This document shows, in pieces, positions 24,005-33,896 of a stretch of 64,000 nt of DNA. Position 1 is the first letter of the stretch. The number at the start of each line of letters is the position of its first letter. The notes below the pieces were generated by a model that was not told the origin of the DNA, searched no databases, and worked only from the letters and a program-made list of their open reading frames with translations. The translations under genes and the position numbers were made by a program. The stretch comes from Streptomyces rimosus subsp. rimosus. Lineage in GTDB: Bacteria; Actinomycetota; Actinomycetes; Streptomycetales; Streptomycetaceae. The stretch lies in contig NZ_JOCQ01000001.1 in NCBI RefSeq assembly GCF_000720725.1, positions 158,811-222,810 of the forward strand, read 5' to 3'.

Positions 24005-25836
24005 CGCGGGTCCTCCATGGCGGGCGGGGTGGTGTCGGACGTGCCGGGGCCCTCGTGCAGGCTCAGCAAGGCCTGTTCGACGTGGGCCGCCTGCGCGGCG
24101 ACCGTGGGAGCGGCGAAGAAGTCGGCGAGCGACATCTCCACCCCCAGGTCCTCGCGCAGGTCCTCCACGACGCACAGCGCGAGCAGCGAGTGCCCGCCGA
24201 GCGCGATGAAGTCCGCTCCGGGATCGTCCACGGGAAGGCCGAGGGCCTGGCTCCAGAGGTCGGCGACGACCTGCTGGAGAGGGGAGAGCGGGCCGGAAGA
24301 GGCCGGGGAGCCCCCGGCCTCGGGCCCCCCGGGGGCATCCCCGTCCACCGGCCGCGCGGCCAGCGCCCGCCGGTCCACCTTCCCCACACCCGTCATCGGC
24401 AGCGCGTCCACGAACCCCCACCCGTTGGGTACGAGGTGCGCGGGCAGCCGCTCCTCCAGGTGCGCGCGGAGTGCGGCGGACCCGGGCGCCGCGCCGTCCC
24501 GCGGCGCGACGAAGGCCACCAGCCGCGCGTCGTCCGGCGTCGGCCGCTGCACGACCACGGCCGCGTCGGCGACCCCGGCGTGCTCGCGCAGCGCGTGCTC
24601 GATCTCGCCCGGCTCGATACGGAAGCCGCGCACCTTGATCTGGTCGTCGGTCCGGCCGTGGAAGTCCAGCGTGCCGTCGGGGCGCTCCGAGACCACGTCG
24701 CCGGTGTGGTAGAGCCGCCCGGCCGTCGGGTGGTCGACGAAGCGTTCCGCCGTACGGTCCGGCTGCCCGACGTAACCGAGCGCCAGCCGCGGCCCGCCGA
24801 TCCACAGCTCGCCGCGGACGCCCGCCGCCACCGGGTCGCCGTGCTCGTCCATGACGTACGCGGTGGCCCTGGCGACCGGCCGGCCGATGGGCGGCGGGCC
24901 GTCGCAGTCGGCGTCCGTGACGCGGTGCGCGGTGGCGAAGGTGGTCGCCTCGGTGGGCCCGTAACCGTTGACCAGCTCCAGCCACGGGTGCGCCCGCAGC
25001 ACGGAGCGCGCGTGCTGCGCGGACAGCGCTTCGCCGCCCACCAGTACGCCGCGCAGCACTCCGAAGAGAGGGGACCGGCGGGCGGCCAGGTGGTGGAAGA
25101 GCGCCGTGGTCAGCACGGTGACGGTCGCGCCGAGGCGCTCCGCGTCCCGGGCCAGGCCGGCCGGCGAGAGCCGGTCGGCGGTGGAGACCGCCACCGCCGC
25201 GCCGTTCGCCAGCGCGCCCCACACCTCGAAGGCCGAGGCGTCGAAGGTGACGGGGGAGTGGAACAGCACCCGGTCGCGCGGTGTGACCGTCACGTACTCG
25301 GGCCGGTGGGCCAGGCGCGCGATGCCCCGGTGGGTGACGGCGACGCCCTTGGGCTGCCCGGTCGAGCCGGAGGTGAACATCACGTACGCGACGGCGTCCG
25401 GATCGTATGCGTCCACGGCCGGCGCGTCGTCCCCGGCCTGCTCCGTCCCGGCAGGCGGCAGCAGCGCCCGGTCCGCGGGGATGCCCGCCGCCTCCACCAG
25501 GTCCTTGTCGCCGACCGTCAGGACGGCACCGGCCGTGTCCAGCATGGTCGCGATACGCGGCGGGGGATAGTCGGGATCGAGCGGTACGTAGTGCCCGCCC
25601 GCCCACCAGACGGCGAGCTGGGTGACCACGGTGGGCACCGAGTGCGGCAGCAGGACGCCGACGGCGTCGCCGGGGCGCACGCCCCGATCTCGCAGCACCC
25701 GCGCGAAGCCGCGGGCCGCTGCCGTCAGTCCGGCGTAGGTCAGCGAGGTCTCGCCGTCGGTCACGGCGAGGGCATCCGGGGTGGTGCGGGCGTAATGGGA
25801 TACGAGGCCGGTAAGACCGGATTCAGTGGTGGTCAT
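24001..25836 (-). CDS. Free-standing NRPS A-PCP protein, valine-like specificity
   Basis: A 611-residue adenylation plus carrier protein without a condensation domain. A3 is MFTSGSTGQPKG near residue 157, A5 NGYGPTEATTF, A7 YHTGDVV, A8 GRTDDQIKVRGFRIEPGEIE, A10 Lys in GVGKVDRRAL near 487; PCP Ser in LGGHSLLALCV near 546. By-eye binding-pocket residues are D-A-F-T-L-G-G-T-F-K, close to the valine code (DAFWIGGTFK), so a branched aliphatic residue is likely. ATG at 25836 is one base from the upstream stop, and its own stop overlaps the downstream NRPS start; the three genes are coupled. Confidence 0.9.
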   Translation of the reverse strand: MTTTESGLTGLVSHYARTTPDALAVTDGETSLTYAGLTAAARGFARVLRDRGVRPGDAVGVLLPHSVPTVVTQLAVWWAGGHYVPLDPDYPPPRIATMLDTAGAVLTVGDKDLVEAAGIPADRALLPPAGTEQAGDDAPAVDAYDPDAVAYVMFTSGSTGQPKGVAVTHRGIARLAHRPEYVTVTPRDRVLFHSPVTFDASAFEVWGALANGAAVAVSTADRLSPAGLARDAERLGATVTVLTTALFHHLAARRSPLFGVLRGVLVGGEALSAQHARSVLRAHPWLELVNGYGPTEATTFATAHRVTDADCDGPPPIGRPVARATAYVMDEHGDPVAAGVRGELWIGGPRLALGYVGQPDRTAERFVDHPTAGRLYHTGDVVSERPDGTLDFHGRTDDQIKVRGFRIEPGEIEHALREHAGVADAAVVVQRPTPDDARLVAFVAPRDGAAPGSAALRAHLEERLPAHLVPNGWGFVDALPMTGVGKVDRRALAARPVDGDAPGGPEAGGSPASSGPLSPLQQVVADLWSQALGLPVDDPGADFIALGGHSLLALCVVEDLREDLGVEMSLADFFAAPTVAAQAAHVEQALLSLHEGPGTSDTTPPAMEDPR

Positions 25837-25837
25837 C

Positions 25838-27727
25838 TCACACCCCCGCCAGGTCGGCGGCGCCGCGCCGGGTGTCCACCAGGGCCGCCAGCGCCCGCAG
25901 GTCGGGCTGCCGCAGCAGCTGGGGCGCCCGCAGGCGTACGCCGCAGTGCTCCTCGATGGCGGTGAGCAGCCGGGCGGTGGACAGCGAATTGCCGCCCGCT
26001 GCCGCGAAGTTGTCGTCCGTGCCCAGTGCCGGGTTGCCGAGCAGGTCGCGGCACAGGCGGAGCACCAGTTCCTCGGTGGGTGTCCGAGGCGCGGCACCGT
26101 CCGGGGCCTCGGCGGTCTCCGCCTCCTCGGCCGCCAGGAGGGCAGCCCGGTCGACCTTTCCGTTGGCGTCCAGCGGGAAGCTGCCGAGGAACCGTACGAC
26201 GGCCGGGACCGCCTGCTCGGGCAGCCAGCCGCGCGCCTCGCGTATCAGCTCGTCCGCGGTCGGCACCGGCTGTCCGGGCACGGGCAGGACGAAGGCGACG
26301 AGCTGGTTGACGCCGCCCGCGGCCGACCGGACCGCGACCGCGGCCCGCCGTACGCCCGGGTGGTGCTCGAACGCGGCCTCCACCTCGGCGAGTTCGATAC
26401 GGACACCGCTCACCTTGACCTGGTCGTCCAGCCGCCCGAGGAAGTCCAGCACCCCGTCGGGCCGCATCCGTACCCGGTCGCCGGTGCGGTAGACGCGCTC
26501 GGTCCCGTCCACGCCGTCCGGCGCGGGCACGAAGCGGGCCGCCGTCAAGCCGGCGTCCAGATAGCCCAGCGACAGCACGCTGCCGCCGATGCGCAGCTCG
26601 CCGGCCTCACCGCGCGGGACCACGTGGCCCGCCTCGTCGGTGACGCAGACCACCGCGCCGTCGACCGGCGTGCCGATCGGCGGGGGCGCGGTGTCGCAGT
26701 CGTCGGCCTCGACGTGGTGCGTCGTGGTGACGACGGTGGCCTCGGCGGGGCCGTACGCGTTGTGCACCCGGGCCGTGACCTGCGGCGCGGGTCGGCGCCG
26801 CAACTTGTCGCCGCCCACCAGCAGGTGCCGCAGGTCGGGGAGTTCGGGCCAGGGCCGTTCGAGGACGGTCTCGGCGAGCGGCGTGGGCAGTACGGCTACG
26901 GACACCTTCGCGCGCCGCCACCAGCCGGTGAGCGCGTCCGGGTCCCAGCGCACCTCCTCGGGCGGCACACTCAGCGCGCCGCCCGAGGTGAGCGCCCCCC
27001 ACAGCTCCTTGATGTGCGGGTCGAAGGAGACACCGATCAGCAGACTGTGCCGGTCCTCGGGCCCGGCGCCGGTGTACGCGTGGTACCAGTCCAGCAGCGC
27101 GCCGAGCGACGCGGCGCCCACCGCCACGGCCTTGGGGGTGCCGGTCGAACCGGAGGTCAGGACGGCGTAGAAGGTGCCCGGCGGCGCGGCCTGCCCGGCG
27201 CCGTCGGCGGGCGTGGCGCGGAACGCCGCCACCACGCTCCCGGCCGCGTTGGCGCCCTCGGCGGGCAGCGGCAGGGAGAGCGTGTCGCCCGTACGGTACG
27301 CCGCGGGCAGCAGCGCCGGATCGCCGACCAGGCAGGGCACGCCCAGCCGTTCGGTCACCGCGGCCAGCCGCCGCTCGCCGGGACGCGGCCCCAGCGGCAG
27401 GTAGACGGCGCCCAGCCGGGCCAGCCCGACCGCCACCGCGACCAGCGCGGCGGAGCGGTCCAGGCACACGCCGACCAGGTCACCGGAGGAGACCCGGCCG
27501 CGCAGCGAGTCGGCCACGACGCTCGCCAGGGCGTCCACCTCGGCGTAGCTCCACGACAGTTCACCGTCCTCGACGGCGGGCGCGTCGGGGGTGCTGCGCA
27601 CCCAGTGCTCGTACCGGGCCAGGATGTCCGAGCGGTCCGGCCCCTCGGCCGCGGCGGTGCCGTACGCGATGCTGGGCCGGCCGTCCTGCGGGCTGCTGCC
27701 GGGACGCTCGTGCGCTGAAGTACTCAT
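25838..27727 (-). CDS. Free-standing NRPS A-PCP protein, unassigned specificity
   Basis: A 629-residue adenylation plus carrier protein. A3 is VLTSGSTGTPKAV near residue 192, A5 NAYGPAEAT (Ala replaces the usual Thr), A7 YRTGDRV, A8 GRLDDQVKVSGVRIE (Ser replaces Arg), A10 Lys in DANGKVDRAAL near 522; PCP Ser in AAGGNSLSTARLL near 580. By-eye pocket residues D-P-K-V-L-G-A-V-V-K do not match a code I know; a Lys in the pocket is unusual and may meet an acidic substrate. It follows the dehydrogenase gene, so it may carry the residue that enzyme oxidises. ATG at 27727. Confidence 0.88.
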   Translation of the reverse strand: MSTSAHERPGSSPQDGRPSIAYGTAAAEGPDRSDILARYEHWVRSTPDAPAVEDGELSWSYAEVDALASVVADSLRGRVSSGDLVGVCLDRSAALVAVAVGLARLGAVYLPLGPRPGERRLAAVTERLGVPCLVGDPALLPAAYRTGDTLSLPLPAEGANAAGSVVAAFRATPADGAGQAAPPGTFYAVLTSGSTGTPKAVAVGAASLGALLDWYHAYTGAGPEDRHSLLIGVSFDPHIKELWGALTSGGALSVPPEEVRWDPDALTGWWRRAKVSVAVLPTPLAETVLERPWPELPDLRHLLVGGDKLRRRPAPQVTARVHNAYGPAEATVVTTTHHVEADDCDTAPPPIGTPVDGAVVCVTDEAGHVVPRGEAGELRIGGSVLSLGYLDAGLTAARFVPAPDGVDGTERVYRTGDRVRMRPDGVLDFLGRLDDQVKVSGVRIELAEVEAAFEHHPGVRRAAVAVRSAAGGVNQLVAFVLPVPGQPVPTADELIREARGWLPEQAVPAVVRFLGSFPLDANGKVDRAALLAAEEAETAEAPDGAAPRTPTEELVLRLCRDLLGNPALGTDDNFAAAGGNSLSTARLLTAIEEHCGVRLRAPQLLRQPDLRALAALVDTRRGAADLAGV

Positions 27728-27817
27728 GATTCCTCTGCGGTTCGCAAGTTCACGCAATCGAATGGGGGCGGGGCCGGGGCGGCGTGCCGCGGCCCCGGGC
27801 CCCGGAGGGCGGTCGGC

Positions 27818-28978
27818 TCAGCCGAGACCCATGGACCGGGCGACGATCACCTTCTGGATCTCCGAGGTGCCCTCGATGATCGTCATCGACCGGACGTAGC
27901 GGTACAGGTACTCCAGCGGATGCCCGCGCACCCACCCCGTGGCGCCGTGCACCTGAAGGGACCGGTCCACCACGCGTACCGCCGTTTCCGACGAGGTCAG
28001 CTTGGCCAGCGCGGCGTTCTCCGGCGCCTCCGTGCCGCTGTCCACCAGCCGCGCGCACGCCAGCGTCAGCAGCTTGGCCGCCTCGATCTCGGCGCGGCTG
28101 GTCACCAGGTGCTCCTGCACATGCTGGTACGCGCCGATGCGCTCACCGAAGGCGCGCCGCTCACGGGCGTACGCGATGCCCTGCTCCAGCGCGTACTCGG
28201 CGATGCCGTCACACATCGCGGCCACCACCAGCCGCCCCCGGGACAGGCTGTCCATGCCGTTGCCGAGCGCCGAACCGACGCCGTCCGCACCGCCGATCAC
28301 CGCGTCGCCCGGCACCCGGGCGTCCTCCAGCAGGAGTTCGTACAGCGGCTCGCCCGACATGCCGTCGTAGCGCTGCCCGATCCGCAGCCCCGGGTTGCCC
28401 GCCTCCACCACGAAGGCGGTCGGCTCGCCCTCCGCCGACGCGACGACCAGGGTGAAGTCCGCCCGGTCGGCGTTGCTCACAAAGGTCTTGCGGCCCTTGA
28501 GGACCCACTCGCCGGTCGCCGCGTCCCGCACGGCGGTGGTGGTCAGCTGGAACGCGTCCGACCCGGCGTGCGGCTCGGTCAGCGCCAGGCAGCGCACCGC
28601 CTCACCGCGCACCAGCGGCTTCAGATACCGCTCGATCTGCTCCTCGGTACCGTGCCGCAGCAGCGGGCTCGGACCGTCCGAACCGGCCAGGGCGTACGGC
28701 GCGAGGGGGCAGCCGCTGCGGCCCGCCGCGTGGTGCAGCAGCACCACGGCCGTGAACGGCATGCCGGAGCCGCCCAGCTCCTCGGGATAGTCGCCCGCGT
28801 AGAAGCCGAGGGCCGCGGAGCGACGGCGTACGTAGTCGCGCAGCTCGGCCGGGGGCAGGTCGGCGTCCTCCGGCAGGTCCGCAGCCAGCGGCACCAGCTC
28901 CTTGCGGATGAACGACTCGAAGGAGGTCACCAGTTCACGGTGGTCGGCCTCCAGGACCGACGAAGGTCGGGTGCTCAC
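27818..28978 (-). CDS. Acyl-CoA-dehydrogenase-family flavoenzyme in the NRPS operon
   Basis: A 386-residue FAD enzyme with the full family fold: N-terminal helical domain with GDYPEELGGSGMPF, CLALTEPHAGSDAF and VLKGRKTFVSNADRAD (FAD/substrate), EQGIAYARERRAFGERIGAYQHVQ, and the catalytic Glu in MTIIEGTSEIQKVIVAR. Within an NRPS operon such enzymes usually desaturate a carrier-bound acyl or aminoacyl group (prolyl-PCP oxidases are the known example), which I infer here. GTG start at 28978 overlaps the stop of the C-A-PCP gene (GTGA), so it is made together with it. Confidence 0.9.
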   Translation of the reverse strand: MSTRPSSVLEADHRELVTSFESFIRKELVPLAADLPEDADLPPAELRDYVRRRSAALGFYAGDYPEELGGSGMPFTAVVLLHHAAGRSGCPLAPYALAGSDGPSPLLRHGTEEQIERYLKPLVRGEAVRCLALTEPHAGSDAFQLTTTAVRDAATGEWVLKGRKTFVSNADRADFTLVVASAEGEPTAFVVEAGNPGLRIGQRYDGMSGEPLYELLLEDARVPGDAVIGGADGVGSALGNGMDSLSRGRLVVAAMCDGIAEYALEQGIAYARERRAFGERIGAYQHVQEHLVTSRAEIEAAKLLTLACARLVDSGTEAPENAALAKLTSSETAVRVVDRSLQVHGATGWVRGHPLEYLYRYVRSMTIIEGTSEIQKVIVARSMGLG

Positions 28979-31900
28979 GCCGCGACCTCCGCCACCGCAC
29001 GGGCCTGGTCGGCCAGCACCGGGTTCTGGAAGAACAGCCGCAGCGGCGGCCGGCCGCCGAGCCGGGGCTCCAGCCAGGCGGCGAGCTGCGCGGCCATCAG
29101 GGAGTGCCCGCCGATCTGGAAGAAGTGCGACGCCGGGGTGAAGTCGTCGTGGCCCAGCACCTCGCGCCAGCCCTCGGCGAGCAGTGCCACCTGCGGGTCG
29201 GCGGGCTCGGTCGCGGCGCCGCCGGCCGTCTCCCCGGGCTCCTCGGTCGGCAGTTCCGCCACCCGGCGGCTCAGGGCGGCGCGGTCGGGCTTGCCGCCCG
29301 GCAGCGTCGGCATGGCGTCCAGCCGTATCCAGCGCGCCGGTACGAGCGCGGTGGGCAGCCGCCGGGACAGGGCTTGGTGCAGCGCCTGTTCATCGAGGCC
29401 GGCACCGCCGGGGGACTCCAGGAATCCCAGCAACCGCGGACCGGCCGGACCGTCGGCGTCGAGCACCACGGCACACGACCGCCCGCCCAGCTCGGCCGAG
29501 GCCGCGGCCTCCACCTCCTCCAGCTCGATGCGGTAGCCGCGCAGCTTGACCTGGTTGTCGCGGCGGCCGAGGAAGCACAGCCGCCCGGACCGGTCGCGGT
29601 AGCCGAGGTCACCCGTGCGGTACACCCGCTCGCCGCCCAGCGCGTCGGGCGTCACGAAGCGCTCGGCGGTGACCTGCGGATTGCCGAGGTAGCCGTCGGC
29701 CAGTCCGGCGCCCGCCACGGCCAGTTCACCGACCGCGCCCGCGGGCAGCGGCCGCAGCCCGGCGTCGAGCACGTGCATCCGGGTGCCCGGCAGCTCCGTG
29801 CCGAGCGGCACCTCGGCGCCGTCCAGCAGGTCCGCGCGGGTCACCTCGTGGACGGTGCTGGTGATCGCCGCCTCGGTCACGCCGTACGCGTTGACCACGG
29901 TCACGGACGGGGAGCCGGGAGCCGCGTCCACCGCGTCGAACAGCTCGCGCAGCGCGCCGACCGGCAGTCGCTCACCGCCCAGCACCACCAGCCGCGGCGC
30001 CCAGCGGCCGTCCCGCAGCGCCTCGCCCAGCTCCGCCCGTACGGCCAGAAAGTAGCTGGTCGGCAGGTTGGCGACGGTGACGCGCCGGGCCGCGAGCACC
30101 GCGGTCAGCTCGTCCGGGGTGGGCACCTCGCGCTGCGGCAGCACCAGGCAGGCACCGGCCAGCAGCGACGGCAGCACCTCCTCCAGCGCCACGTCGAAGG
30201 ACGGCTGGGCGAAGAGCAGCACCCGGTCCGCCTCCGTCAGGCCGTACCGCTCCGCCGTCGCGCGGGCATGCTGCGCCAGTGCCGCGCGGCTGACCACGAC
30301 CGGCTTGGGCAGACCGGTGGAGCCGGAGGTGTGGATCACGTACGCGGCGTCCTTGAAGGCCTCCGGGCCGGTCTCCTGACCGGCGGGGGCCGCCGCGGGG
30401 AACGCGGGGCCGTCCAGCAGCCCCACCGGCAGGCCCTCCGCCGGGAGGGACAGCGCGCTCTCGCGGGTGGCCAGCACCAGGGCGGGGTCCAGCCGCTCCA
30501 GCAGCGTCTTGAGGCGTGCGGCCGGGTCGTTGGGGGAGAGCGGGCAGTAGACGGCGCCGGTGCGCAGGCAGGCGAGCAGCGCGACGACGGAGTCGGTGCC
30601 GCGCGGGAGCACGGCGGCGACCGGGCGGCCCTGCGCCACCCCGGCAGCGCGCAGCCTGCGCGCCAGGTCGTCCACGAGGGTGTCGAGCTGACCGTAGGAG
30701 AGGCTCTTCGTGCCGCCCACGAGGGCCGGACGGGCCGGGTCCTGACGGGCCGTCGGGTCCAGTACCTCGTCGGTGGGCAGGTCCGCGCGGATCTCCTGGT
30801 CACCGGCCTCCTGCCGGGCGGCACCCAGCGAGGCGAGCGGCGCGTCCGGCGTCTCCAGGTACGCGCGCAGCACCCCGAGGAAACGCTCCGCCAGCAGCCG
30901 GACCACGTCCTCGTCGAACAGGTCCCGGTCGTAGTCCCACACCAGCGTCATCCCGGCGGCGCCCTGCCGCGGGCCGACCATGCGCCGGTCGTCCGGCATC
31001 AGCACCAGGTCCAGGTCGAAGCGCGTGGTGCCGGTGTTGAACCCCTCGTACAGCGCCACCTCCAGCTCCGGCACCTCGATCTCCGGCAGCGCCGCGTCGT
31101 GCGCGCTGAACATCACGCTGAACAGCGGGTTGTCCGCGCCGCTGGTGTGCCGCCCGAGCGCCCGGGTCAGCTCCTGCACCGGCACCTCCTGGTGCGGCAA
31201 CGCCCGGATCAGCGTGTCGGTGACCTCGTCCACCGCGTCGACCGCACCGGCCGCCGGGTCCAGGCGCAGGCGCAGCGGAATGGTGTTGACGAACATGCCG
31301 ACGGTCTCCTCGAAGCCCACCGGACGGTTGCCCACCGCGGTGCCGACAACGATGTCGGTACGGCCGCTGTGCCGGCGCAGCAGCTCCGCGAACAGGCTGA
31401 GCAGCGTGGAGAACGGCGTGTGCCCCTGCGTACGGCTGCTCTCCCGCAGCCGCTCGGCCAGGTCGGCGCCGATCGCCTGCCGGAACTGCCCGCCCGCGTG
31501 CCGCCGCTGGGCACCCGGCCGGGCCAGCCCCGGCAGCGGCAGGTCGAAGGTCGCGTCGGCCAGCTCCGCCGTCCAGTGCGCGAGGCTCGCCTGCCGGTCC
31601 GAGCCCGCCGCGGCCCGCGCGTGCTCCTCGTACGAGCGGGCGGGGGACAGCTGCACTGGCTCGCCGAGCACCCGGGAGCGGTACGCGGAGAACACATCGC
31701 GCAGCAGGATCGCGAACGAGTGCCCGTCGTGGATCAGATGGTGCTCGACGTGCACGACGCGGTGGTGCCCCTCGCCCAGCCGGGCCAGGCACCAGCGCAG
31801 CAGCGGTGCCTCGGTGGTGTCGAGCGGCGTCTCGGCCTCGGCCCGCAGCAGCTCCTGGAAGGCGGCTTCCGGGTCCGCCTCCCGGGACAGGTCCACGGTG

Positions 31901-32139
31901 CGCATGCGTGGCTCACATCGCTCGCGCACCCGCTGTTTCGGCACCTCGCCCGGCTGCTCGACGAGTTCCAGGCGCAGACCGGCGTGCCGGCCGAGCGCGT
32001 CGCCGAGCGCGTCGCGCAGCGCGGCCGCGTCGAGCCGGCCCCAGAGGTCGATCGAGGCCGTGAAGTTGTAGGCACGGCTGCCCGGCAGCATCTGCTCGTG
32101 CAGCCAGACGACGTCCTGTGACGGTGACAATCCGAACAT
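28975..32139 (-). CDS. NRPS module C-A-PCP
   Basis: A 1054-residue complete elongation module. C domain ~1-430 with the intact catalytic motif VEHHLIHDGHS near 135; A domain ~455-955 with A3 HTSGSTGLPKPV, A5 NAYGVTEAAIT, A7 YRTGDLG, A8 GRRDNQVKLRGYRIELEEVE and the A10 Lys in LPGGKPDRAAL; PCP ~975-1045 with Ser in IGGHSLMAAQL near 1011. By-eye pocket residues D-V-E-N-V-G-A-I-T-K share the D-x-E-N-x-G pattern with hydroxyornithine-type codes but differ elsewhere, so a basic or polar residue is only a guess. ATG at 32139 follows AAGGA. Confidence 0.93.
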   Translation of the reverse strand: MFGLSPSQDVVWLHEQMLPGSRAYNFTASIDLWGRLDAAALRDALGDALGRHAGLRLELVEQPGEVPKQRVRERCEPRMRTVDLSREADPEAAFQELLRAEAETPLDTTEAPLLRWCLARLGEGHHRVVHVEHHLIHDGHSFAILLRDVFSAYRSRVLGEPVQLSPARSYEEHARAAAGSDRQASLAHWTAELADATFDLPLPGLARPGAQRRHAGGQFRQAIGADLAERLRESSRTQGHTPFSTLLSLFAELLRRHSGRTDIVVGTAVGNRPVGFEETVGMFVNTIPLRLRLDPAAGAVDAVDEVTDTLIRALPHQEVPVQELTRALGRHTSGADNPLFSVMFSAHDAALPEIEVPELEVALYEGFNTGTTRFDLDLVLMPDDRRMVGPRQGAAGMTLVWDYDRDLFDEDVVRLLAERFLGVLRAYLETPDAPLASLGAARQEAGDQEIRADLPTDEVLDPTARQDPARPALVGGTKSLSYGQLDTLVDDLARRLRAAGVAQGRPVAAVLPRGTDSVVALLACLRTGAVYCPLSPNDPAARLKTLLERLDPALVLATRESALSLPAEGLPVGLLDGPAFPAAAPAGQETGPEAFKDAAYVIHTSGSTGLPKPVVVSRAALAQHARATAERYGLTEADRVLLFAQPSFDVALEEVLPSLLAGACLVLPQREVPTPDELTAVLAARRVTVANLPTSYFLAVRAELGEALRDGRWAPRLVVLGGERLPVGALRELFDAVDAAPGSPSVTVVNAYGVTEAAITSTVHEVTRADLLDGAEVPLGTELPGTRMHVLDAGLRPLPAGAVGELAVAGAGLADGYLGNPQVTAERFVTPDALGGERVYRTGDLGYRDRSGRLCFLGRRDNQVKLRGYRIELEEVEAAASAELGGRSCAVVLDADGPAGPRLLGFLESPGGAGLDEQALHQALSRRLPTALVPARWIRLDAMPTLPGGKPDRAALSRRVAELPTEEPGETAGGAATEPADPQVALLAEGWREVLGHDDFTPASHFFQIGGHSLMAAQLAAWLEPRLGGRPPLRLFFQNPVLADQARAVAEVAA

Positions 32140-32264
32140 GGTCCATCCTTCGGGTGGTGGATGAGGGGTGAGCTCGGTCCGGTGCCCGCTGTCGGTCGGA
32201 CGCGGGAACCGGGGGTACTGCGGTAAGGGGCCCGGGATCGGCCGGGCGGCCGGAGCGGCGGGGA

Positions 32265-33668
32265 TCAGCCCACGGGCGCGTGACCGGCCGGTTCCCCGGC
32301 CAGTTCGGCGGTCAGCCGGGCGAACGCGTCGTGCGCGCGGTCGTCCGGGACGGCGTCCCGGTCCCAGGCCATCCGTACGAGCAGATCCGTGCCGTACGAC
32401 ACGGAGACCGCGAACGGCGCCTGGAGCGGCCGCCCGTCGATGTGGACCTCCCGGCCCGCTACGCCGCCCAGCCGCAGCGGCGGCCGGCGGTGCAGGTCCT
32501 CGAAGGTCAGCAGGCCGTCCAGCCGTCCCGTCCAGGACCCGGCGGCCGACCGGGCCGCGCGGACCACCTCGTCGAACGGGGTGTCGGCGTGGTCGAGGTC
32601 GTCCCACCAGGTGGTGGTCAGGTCGTCGAGGCCGCGGGCGGTGGCCGGGTGGACGACGGTGTTGAGGAAGCAGCCGAGGACATCGGGGGCCGCCGCGGGC
32701 CGGCCGCCCCAGGGGTAGCCGAGCAAGGGCGTATGCCCCGGCGCGTTCGCCCCTGCCAGGGCGCGCGCGGCGCTGCCGCACGCCCCGAGCATGACGGGGA
32801 AGGCGGTGGCCCGGCCGTCGTCGGCATGGATGGGCAGGCGGGTCTGGAGGGCGCCGGTGGGGCGGGGGCGCTGCGTTGTGCTGGTGGCGGTGGCCGCTGC
32901 GCCGCCCGCCGTCGCCGACGCCGGGGCGATCCGCCGCGCCCAGTACGCGAGCGATTCCGGCCGCGACGCGCGCTTCTCGGCGTCCAGTTGCAGGTGAACG
33001 GCCTCGCGGTAGCCGGCCGCTTCCTCGGCGGCGCGGTGCGGCGGTACGTCGCCGGGGCCGAGCCGCCGCTCATACGCGTCGGCGAGGTCCGCGGAGATCC
33101 GGCCGAGCGACTGCTCGTCGCACACGGCGTGGTCCAGGGCGAGGGCGAGGATCTCGACGGCTCCGGCGGCGCCGGACAGGGGGACGCCGCCGCCCTGCGG
33201 GTCGAGTGAGCTGTGCGCGTCGGCCAGGAACAGCCGGAACGGCGGGCCTTCGGCGGTCCACTCCAGCAGTGTGCGGCGCAGGGCGGCCGTCGCGCTCTCG
33301 CCGGGGCGCGGTACGACGCGCTCCACCTGGGCCGCAGGGGAGCCGAGCCGCTGTACGGGCGCCCCGCGCAGCACGTCGGGGCGCATACGGAGCGCCGGGT
33401 GCACGGCGGCCAGGTGACCTGCGGCGGCACGCAGCCGCTCCACGTCGACCGTGCCGCGCGGGAACGCGAAGAAGAGCGGGACGACGTCGGGCCGTCCGCC
33501 GGGCGCCAGCCGCCGGGCGAGCAGGAACCGCCGCTGCGCCCCGGTGACGGGCAGCAGCCCGGCCGGGTCGTCCACACCGGCGGCGGCCTTCTCGTAACGG
33601 GCGAGGTACTGCTCCGTGATGCTGGCGCCGGTACCGGTACCGATGCCGACTGTCGTGCTGGGGTCCAC
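32265..33668 (-). CDS. Stand-alone condensation-domain protein with altered active-site motif
   Basis: A 467-residue protein with only a C domain: GLLPVTGAQRRFLLARRL (C1), HLAAVHPALRMRPD (C2), then DHAVCDEQSLG near 182-190 where HHxxxDG is expected, LGCFLNTVVHP (C5-like) and TPFDEVVRAAR. The catalytic second His and the Asp are kept, but the first His is Asp and the Gly is Glu. It may therefore still make an amide or ester, act on an unusual donor, or be structural. GTG at 33668 has GGGAGG upstream. It sits between the exporter and the C-A-PCP module and could supply the missing condensation step for the free A-PCP proteins. Confidence 0.85.
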   Translation of the reverse strand: MDPSTTVGIGTGTGASITEQYLARYEKAAAGVDDPAGLLPVTGAQRRFLLARRLAPGGRPDVVPLFFAFPRGTVDVERLRAAAGHLAAVHPALRMRPDVLRGAPVQRLGSPAAQVERVVPRPGESATAALRRTLLEWTAEGPPFRLFLADAHSSLDPQGGGVPLSGAAGAVEILALALDHAVCDEQSLGRISADLADAYERRLGPGDVPPHRAAEEAAGYREAVHLQLDAEKRASRPESLAYWARRIAPASATAGGAAATATSTTQRPRPTGALQTRLPIHADDGRATAFPVMLGACGSAARALAGANAPGHTPLLGYPWGGRPAAAPDVLGCFLNTVVHPATARGLDDLTTTWWDDLDHADTPFDEVVRAARSAAGSWTGRLDGLLTFEDLHRRPPLRLGGVAGREVHIDGRPLQAPFAVSVSYGTDLLVRMAWDRDAVPDDRAHDAFARLTAELAGEPAGHAPVG

Positions 33669-33896
33669 GATGACCTCCCTTGCGCCGCCGCGGACGGGCG
33701 CCGCCGATGAAGACGTTCGAGCAGAGCTGAGTACGGTGGATCACTTACGGGCGCGCGCTCGCGGACCGCGGCCACGGTGGTGCGTGCGCGCGCCACGGAC
33801 CGCGATCACGGACGCTGCCGGTGACCGGGGATTTCTCGGAGGAGCGGGGTGGGCGGGGCCGGGCGGAAGCTCAGCTCTCCGGCCCGTGAACCGGGG

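Noticed and set aside
24005..25606. Extension of the terminal NRPS to a 1525-residue protein
   Set aside because: The added part is out of frame with the real A-PCP gene at 24001-25836 and reads as Arg/Gly-rich noise.
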